A stretch of DNA of 64,000 nucleotides from Cryptomeria japonica. Lineage: Eukaryota; Streptophyta; Pinopsida; Cupressales; Cupressaceae. The position numbers were made by a program, and so were the translations under genes. Below the pieces are notes generated by a model, which was not told the DNA's origin, did not search any database, and saw only the letters and a program-made list of their open reading frames with translations. Shown here piece by piece: positions 56,779-64,000 of this stretch; position 1 is the stretch's first letter, and each line of letters opens with the position of its first letter. The stretch covers positions 164,678,080 to 164,742,079 of the forward strand of contig NC_081413.1 in NCBI RefSeq assembly GCF_030272615.1, written 5' to 3'.

Positions 56779-59700
56779 TTAGTGTGTAAATGTAGTCTTT
56801 GGAAGAGGCTTGGTAAATATTTCTGCTAACTGCTCCTTACTGGACACATGCTCCAGTGCAATCTCTTTGTTCTGAACCTTTTCCCTTAAGAAATGATACT
56901 TAAGCTCAAAGTGCTTGGTTATAGAGTGTAAAATCGGATTCTTTGAAATATTGATAGCACTTGTGTTATCATAGAATATACTTACCGATTCAGGTATAGG
57001 AATTTTGAAGCCTTTCAGTACATGCTTCATCCAAATTGTCTGAGTGCAGTTCATGAAAGTTGCAACATACTCTGCTTCTTACTCATCCATGAGACTAGTC
57101 TACCACCGAGAAAGAATGCACCACCGATTGTGCTTTTTTGATCATCCACATTACCTGCCCAATCAGCATCTGTGAATACTTTCAGGTTGAAATCATTACC
57201 GTATGGGTACCACAATCCATAGTTAGCTATTCCCTTTAGATACCTAAGAATCCACTTGACTGCAACCAAGTGGGATTCTCTTGGAATTTTTTGGAACCTT
57301 GCAATGATGCCAACTGCATGTGCAATATCCGGTCTGCTATGCACTACATAATGCAATTTACCAATCATTGATCGGTATTCCTTCTCATCAACCAATGCTG
57401 AGTCATCCTCTTTTGATAATTTGCAACCGGTCACCATCAATGTACCAACCGGTTTACTATCTTCCATGCCAAAGGTCTTCAACACCTCTTTGACATATTT
57501 GGACTTAATGATAAAGATTCCATCTTTCATCTGCTAGATCTGTAGTCCAATGAAGAATTTAATCTCCCCTATAAGTGACATCTCAAACTCTTCCTTCATC
57601 TCATTAGCAAACTCATGACCATCTTGTCATCTCCACCAAAGATAATGTCATCAACAAAAACTTCACAGATCAGGATCTGATCTCCTTCATATTTCAAGTA
57701 GATGTTGCTATCTTCACTTGTTATCTCAAATCCAATCTTCACAAGATGGGAATGTAGACGTTCATACCATGCCCTAGGTGCTTGCTGTAGACCATATAAG
57801 GCTTTATCTAGCCTACATACCATGTCACTATCTTCAGATAGGGCAAACCCATCTAGTTGCTCAATATACACCTCCTCTTCAAGTACACCATTTAGGAATG
57901 TAGATTTTACATCCATCTGATATACTTTGAAGCCTTTAAAAGCTACATATGCAAGAAGCATACGAACTCCTTCCAATCTGGCTACAGGAGCAAAGGTTTC
58001 TCCATAGTCTTCTCCTTCTTCTTGAGCATATCCTTTGCACACCAATCTAGATTTGTTCCTAATCACTGTTCCATCCTCATTCAGCTTGTTTCTGAACACC
58101 CATTTGGTGCCAATGATATTTTTATGTTCCAGTCTGGGTACTAAGGACCATGTACCATTTTTCTCTATCTGGTCAAGTTCCTCTTCCATTGCCTTGATCC
58201 AGTCTTCATCTTTATGAGCCTCTTTGAATGACTTAGGCTCAAATTCAGAGATCAAACATGAGTTTTCTTTGATCTTTCTTCTTGTAAGGATTCCTACATC
58301 CTTATCTCCTATGATCTGCTTAGGATCATGATTCAGCTTGACATACCGAGGAATAGTGTTGACTGGTTCTTCTTGCTTTTCCTCTTCATCCTCATCTTCA
58401 TCAGTATCAACATTCACCGGTTCAGGAACACTGTTACTGGTACTTGGTTGACTGGCAACCGGTTCCCAGAAGGTTGCAACCGGTTCATTTATAGCTTTCT
58501 CACTGCCGGTTTCCTCAATTTTCTCAGAGGATTCATCAACTCTTACATTGATACTTTCCATAATTCTCTGAGTCCTATTGTTGTAACACTTGAGAGCTTT
58601 ACTCTTTGTGGAATATCCTAGGAATATTCCCTCATCGCATTTAGCTTCAAATTTACCCTGATGTCCACTCCTCTTGATGTAACATTTGCTACCAAATACC
58701 CTAAAGTAGCTAACCATAGGTGTCTTACCAGTCCAATACTCATAAGGAGTTTTGTCCTTACCTTTCTTGATGAGTACATGATTCATTGTGTAGACTGCAG
58801 TGCTCACCACTTCTCTCAAAAAGGTGTGAGCTACCTTTCCTTGAATCAACATGGTTCTAGCTACTTCAACCATAGTCTGGTTATTCCTCTCTTCTAGGCC
58901 ATTTTGCTGTGGAGTCCGGGGGGTAGATAGTTGCCTCTTGATGCCAAATTCTTCACAATACTTGTTGAATTCATCGGAAGTGAATTCCCCTCCTTGATCA
59001 GTTCTGAGACACTTAATCCTTTTACCGCTTTCCTTCTCCACTAATGCTCTGAAAGCTTTGAACTTCATAAAGGCTTCAGACTTGTCTTTCAAGAATGTGA
59101 CCCACATCATTCTTGAGCAGTCATCAGTGAGAATCATGAAGTACCTATCACCCTACACACTTCTAGTTTTCATAGGACCACACAAATCAGTATGTACAAG
59201 ATCAAGCAAGTTGTCAGTAGCAAAAGATTTACCTTTAAAGGTTGAGGAAGACATTTTCCCCGATTGACACTCTCTACACAAGGTATTATCCGGTTTGCTT
59301 AGCACCGACAACCCTCTAACTGCCTTGATCTTACTAGCCTTCACAATGTTATCAAAGTTTACATGGCAGAGTCTCCTATGCCATATCCATCTATCATCAA
59401 ATTTAGCCATAAGACATGTACTTATATTTGCATTCAGATGAAATAGGTTACCTTTGGTCTGCATGCTGGTGGCCACCAATTCACCATCTTTTCCTTTGAT
59501 TCTGCAGACTCCATTCTTGAATTCCAGAGTGAGGCCATTGTCATTCAACTGGGCAACACTCAGAAGGTTGTGTCTGAGACCATCAACCCAATACACATTG
59601 TCAGCACTACTCTTTCCATTCAGAGAGATGTACCCTCTTCCTTTGACCATGCATGGTGCATCATTGCCAAAGCGAACCACACCACCATCATACTCCTCCA

Positions 59701-59925
59701 AGGATAGAAACTTGCTCCGGTCACCAGTCATATGGTGATAACAACCACTGTCAATGATCCACTCATTGGAATTATCAAACTGGGAGACAAGAGCCTTCTT
59801 GTCTACCACATCTTCCTTTATAGCAACAAACACAATGTCTTCATTCTCTTCTTCTTCTGATTCCTCATCTGTGACACCTTCATCAACTGCCACAAAATAG
59901 TTTGTCCAGTTTCCTCCTTTGAATT
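56779..59925 (-). pseudogene. E Pol: protease, integrase, RT, RNase H
   Basis: The domains in order are: protease WIIDSGCYHHMTGD (active Asp near 59752); integrase zinc region WHRRLCH and CREC; integrase core Asp in HTDLCGP, Asp in LRTDQGGEF and Glu in [11 protein letters not shown] with [22 protein letters not shown] and [12 protein letters not shown]; RNase H with VFTDADWAGNVDD and the C-terminal LPKTTFTH at 56779. A TAG at 59153 splits integrase. A shift near 57610, a TAG at 57534 and a shift near 57053 damage the RT to RNase H part. The 513-codon stretch 59137-57596 is fully open. At the stop 57534 element B keeps a Gln codon. Confidence 0.93.
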
Positions 59926-60796
59926 TCCTGAACCTTTCTGATTTGTCCTTGATATCGCTATTAGGATAGTTTATAGCAATATGTCCTATTCGGTTACAAG
60001 AAAAGCATTTCAAAGGTAGCTTACCTTTGTATTTACCAGTTCCTTTAGGAAGCTTCCTGGAAAGGAGAGCTTCAAATGCCATCAGAATCTCCTCATCATC
60101 CATTTCTCTGCTCTATCTAGGTTCACCACTAGTGCTAGCTTCTTTTCCTTTTCTAGATGGTATAATAGAGGCTTTAAATGCTGATTCGGTCTTTTGAACA
60201 CTACCATCAAAACTATTTAGCTCATAGGCTATCAATTTGGCTATGATGGAGTCCAAGGATACCTTGGTCTTGTCTATTGATCTCAGCTCCTGAATAGTAG
60301 CAACCCTTATTGCATAGACCGGCAATAGGGATCTCAGGACTTTGCTTACCATAGTGGAATCTTCTATTTTACCACCTGCACTCTTGATTTCTCCAACAAC
60401 TATTTTGATTCTTATTCCATACTATTGAATGGTCTCACGTTCAACCATCCGCATATCTTCAAACTTCCCTCTCAGACTTTCTTCCTTAGCCTGTTTTACA
60501 TGTTCATCACCACCATAGATATTTTCAAGAGCATCCCATACCTCTTTGGGATTTACCTTGTCCTGAACATCAATAAACTCAATGTCAGATAGACTACTAA
60601 TAAGGGCTTCCATGACTTGCCCATTTTCTTGTATCCCTCTCTTTTGGTCATCGGTGAGAGTACCGATAGGGACAACATAGACATTCTCAACATAACTCCA
60701 GTGTTGAGCACCCATGCTTCTGATGAATATCTTCATCCTATCTTTCCATATACCGAAATTTTCCCTATTAAACTTTGGACCTTCCGTCTTCATCAT
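59926..60796 (-). pseudogene. E Gag
   Basis: ATG 60796 starts MMKTEGPKFNRENFGIWKD, homologous to the B Gag. The region continues through EVWDALENIYGG and IQELRSI to a knuckle CFSCNRIGHIAINY whose last Cys is Tyr (about 60007-59966). Two in-frame TAG stops lie at 60422 and 60113. The first aligns with a CAG (Gln, in AQYG) in B. Gag and Pol share the same phase, as in many copia elements with a single polyprotein. Confidence 0.9.
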
Positions 60797-60853
60797 TTGA
60801 CTGGGATCTTTACCTCAAGCAGTTAAGCTTACAACACAAAGGACCTGGAGGAC

Positions 60854-60865
60854 ACTCTGATACCA
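60854..60865 (-). promoter_or_regulatory. E primer binding site
   Basis: The minus strand reads TGGTATCAGAGT two bases from the 5' LTR, the same variant as in D. Confidence 0.88.
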
Positions 60866-60867
60866 AT

Positions 60868-62373
60868 TGATAATTCAATGATGAATTAATAGTACCAAAC
60901 CGGTACTGAGAGGGGGGGTGAATCAGTACAGACAAAAATACAGACCTAAACTAGTGCAACAACAATCACTCCAAATGACTGGCAAACAGTGACACCGGTT
61001 TGAAACATAGTGCAACCGGTAAAACTTAGAACAACTAAAACAATCATTAACTGGTTTCTCACTAATCTTTCCACTCAACTCAGAACTACACTACCATTTC
61101 ACCCTTATGTATGAACAGGTAATCTATCATCATATCTTCACAACAGCTAGCTCAACATGTTTTATTGACAGGCATAAAACACAAAACCATCATATGCTTA
61201 ACAGGTAATAACAAAGCATCACAAGATAAAAAGCATCACTCATGACACACATATTTTTCACGTGGAAAACCAACTGGGAAAAACCACGGTGGGGATGAAT
61301 ACCCACAAGTTTGTTGTTGAACTCTTTGGAAGTCTGCTCTGTTAGGAGCCTTGTCCTGTTAAAGACATATACAATAGGTTCTGTTAGGAACTGATCCTGT
61401 TAGGGATCACCCGGTTAAGGGATGGCTACAATACCCGGTTAAGGGTTAAACCCTATTAAGGGTACCTTGTTAGAGGATTTCAAGAACTCAATAGCTAAAG
61501 GATTTCTAGAGCTCTCTAGCTTTCCAGATCTCAATAACTTCGAGTTACCCTATTAAGGGATTAACAACAAGCCGGTTAAGTCCACCCTGTTAGGGAATTC
61601 ACAACTATTGAGGTGGTTAGAGATCAACAGGTATTACAATGATCTGGTAACAACACTCAATGCCAATGTAGATCCATTTAAACTCCTCTTCACCTTCTGC
61701 ACTTACACTCTACAGGTATCACTTCTCTCTTCTGGTCTGGCAAGTATCATGTATCCCTTCTCTTGGATACTCACACACAACTTTTGCCAACAACCTTTGA
61801 AAGAGTCACAACATCGACCTTATAGAAAATAGTTAGGTTGGAAGCATAAACCCTAAACCCTCAACCTAATAGGCTAAGGAATTCAGACGGTTCAATCCTG
61901 ACCGTTGAGCATACTTCGTTAATCTCCACCGTTCATTTTCTGCCATTTTACAGTCTTCTCATATTCTCGAGGTAGATAGGCAAGATCTTCTTTCCACTGT
62001 TTCCATGGCGGCTGATAACCCATCACGCATTATCGCCGTTTTATAGTCTTCTCATATTCCCGAGATAGATAGGCAAGATCTTCTTCATGCACCCAAGGTT
62101 TACGTGGCAACACGACCATCTTCTTGTTGTCATGCTAACTCATCGCATAAAGTCACCGGTTGAGCCACACAGACTTGAAGCACTTCAACTAGAAACCCTA
62201 AGGTTGAGACTACAAACTAGTAGTCATTCAATGCTTCCTTGTGCCAGTTCCATAACCATATGCCGGTTCACAGTGTTATATCGGTTCTCTCATATGCCGG
62301 TTCACACCTTTGCAACATATTGACATCAATGACAACATACAATGTCCACATACCGGTTCTCATAATGCCAACA
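60868..62373 (-). repeat. E 5' LTR (1,506 bp)
   Basis: It matches 54998-56476, starting TGATAATTCAATG and ending ATGCCAACA. It has an extra TTAACAACAAGCCGGTTAAG-type unit near 61561-61590. The hairpin block is at 61289-61306 and the C-rich box (minus strand) at 60907-60924. Confidence 0.92.
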
Positions 62374-64000
62374 AACAATTGTATTTCAAAAAGGTGGTTG
62401 AAGTAGCTAACATACAATTATTAGGTAGTTACAAGAAGGAAGGTTATAAGTAAAAGGCTAATTCAAATGTAAAGGGACTTTTAGATGGAGGAAAATTTTG
62501 AGAAATTTATGGGAGAGAATTTTTGAAGGCTTTTGGTTTCATACTTTGTAGTTAAGGATTTTTGGACTTGTACAGTTTCAAAAAGTTAATAAAGAAAGGA
62601 TTTTGATCTTATGATTTGAATATATTTTTGAGTTACAATTACTAATTTCTCATATGCTAATTGGTAACCCTTTATGTAACTATGAAAAATATTGGTCATG
62701 TATTCAAACAATTTATGTAATTGATGAAACACAATCATATCTTGGTATCTTAGTTTAGATGCGTTGAAGAAAATTATTTCTTCATATGTTGAGATTTGTT
62801 ATCTTTCTTTCACCATTGTTGCATATCAAAGCATATTTTATGACAATACCCATTTGTGATGGTAGTAAATTTGTGAAGCCTAGTTGGTATTCATATGTCA
62901 ATTGCTTAGGTTAATATAAATCCTTTCATTTAGCTTTTCTCTTCTAATTTCTATATTTTTAGGCTAATAGTACATAAAAACCTCAAAAAGCCCCATCATA
63001 TGAGGGAGGTACCCCTCTCAAAAGTAGAGGAAAGTTATTACCTCATCAATAGCTTATCCAAATATTGAGAAATTTTTCATTGCCCCTAGGGCCAAGTCAC
63101 AATAAAATATGCAATGACAATTCTATTTATCAATAGGTACATAATAATAAAATATTAAGTACATTTATTGGCAAATTTAATTGAATTAACAAATGAAAAT
63201 TTAATGTCTTAGTGCATCATATATAGAAAGGGAGAGGATATAGTCATTGCTAACCATAAGTTTATACCACTTAAGATCATTAAAGGTAAGCCATTTGATG
63301 CTCAAGTTTTTAGCGTGCCTTACTTGGTGAGCTAAGTGAAGAGGGGAAAAAGATGGAGAAAAAATAAAGGAGGTTAGAATGCAAAGAAATCAAACAAGAC
63401 ACAATACAAATGTAAATAACCAAATTTATACCTTGTCTTTCACCTCTCCCTCGGATTGAGCTATGGATGAAGTGAAGGCATCCCTTTTGATGCTCCACTT
63501 GATGTGCTCCTTGCTTGATGTGGATGTGGATTTCTTTCCTTTGCTCAACAAGATTAGGATTTGATAGGATTTGGATTTGAGTTTGGGATTATGATGGATT
63601 TGAATAGATTTAGATTGGAAAATTTAAAGATTATGAGACATTATGATGGTATGATAGGAAGAAGATAGAAGAAAAATGTGCAACATAAGGATAGAAGAAT
63701 GTAAGACCTCCTGTTTGAGAAGGAAAGATGCTCCAATTTATAGATTAGAGGAGGCCAATAGAGGGCCAAGATTGATTTGATAATGAAGGGCTAAGATTGA
63801 TTCAAGATAGTGGACATGGATCAAGGATGCCTTGGGAAAATAAAGAGGAATATAAAATTCCTTGGGGAAAGGGGAGAGGAATTTAAAAAATTCCAAAATA
63901 AAGGATGCATAGGGAGATTCAAAGAAATTTGAGTGTCTTTGAGAGGTTCAATGTTGATGTGACATGATTGGGAATTTAAAAATTGGAGAATAATGGTAAG
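62374..64000. other. AT-rich non-coding flank
   Basis: No gene, LTR pair or target duplication is visible beyond the AACAA of element E. A minus-strand CTATAAATTGGAGC near 63734-63747, followed by a purine-rich stretch to the window end, could belong to an unidentified LTR or an old promoter, but its ends are not in view. Confidence 0.5.

Larger units (their letters stand above)
54998..62373 (-). mobile_element. Element E: Ty1/copia retrotransposon (best preserved)
   Basis: LTRs 54998-56476 and 60868-62373 are flanked by a perfect duplication AACAA (54993-54997 and 62374-62378). The 4.4-kb interior has primer site, gag-pol in copia order and polypurine tract. From Gag to RT a single phase is kept with three TAG stops, and shifts occur only near 57610 and 57053. 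It is related to element B in every domain. Confidence 0.93.

Noticed and set aside
1-64000. CRISPR arrays, rRNA or tRNA genes, bacterial operon signals
   Set aside because: None is present. The short TGGTATCAGAGC sites are primer sites complementary to a tRNA end, not tRNA genes.

Overview
This window is plant nuclear DNA made almost entirely of transposable elements; about 95% of it falls inside elements whose ends can be placed. The evidence is plant-type Ty1/copia and Ty3/gypsy LTR retrotransposons (primer sites matching initiator-Met tRNA, copia order PR-IN-RT-RH, a gypsy chromodomain) and a plant-type LINE. I see no intact host gene. The large, old, deeply nested insertions and long LTRs suggest a big repeat-rich genome, plausibly a gymnosperm; that is inference. 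I could not search databases, so element names here (A to H, S, LINE) are my own labels.

Layout. (1) Positions 1-47040: a tandem non-autonomous LTR element, A, minus strand, read as LTR | internal-1 | LTR | internal-2 | LTR. It encodes only a Gag-like protein. Internal-1 is split by a six-level nest: A holds chromovirus H (1068-32670; target duplication TTCTT). H holds a solo LTR S (3348-4781; CTGTC) and non-autonomous element G (6371-30386; AATAG/AATGG). G's 5' LTR holds copia element B (12800-30190; ATAAC). B's 3' LTR holds a LINE (20334-30099; 12-bp duplication). The LINE holds non-autonomous element C (20962-29041). The rightmost A LTR holds a 3.85-kb insertion F (40904-44755; GTAAC), which carries one 955-codon decayed frame of unknown function. 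(2) 47041-47627: AT-rich spacer. (3) 47628-54274: non-autonomous element D, plus strand. (4) 54275-54997: spacer. (5) 54998-62373: copia element E, minus strand, the best-preserved autonomous-type element. (6) 62374-64000: AT-rich, non-coding.

How they work together. C, D and G share an architecture that does not fit a standard autonomous element. Each has a coiled-coil, multi-zinc-knuckle Gag followed by a separate frame of about 1,070-1,130 codons that is homologous among the three, and no reverse transcriptase or integrase. Their LTR 3' ends, primer sites and polypurine tracts closely match those of copia elements B and E (and of A). This suggests that a B/E-like copia machinery mobilised them in trans. 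Every coding region seen is broken, mostly by stops explained by C-to-T changes (CAG to TAG, CAA to TAA, CGA to TGA), as expected of long-methylated silent repeats.
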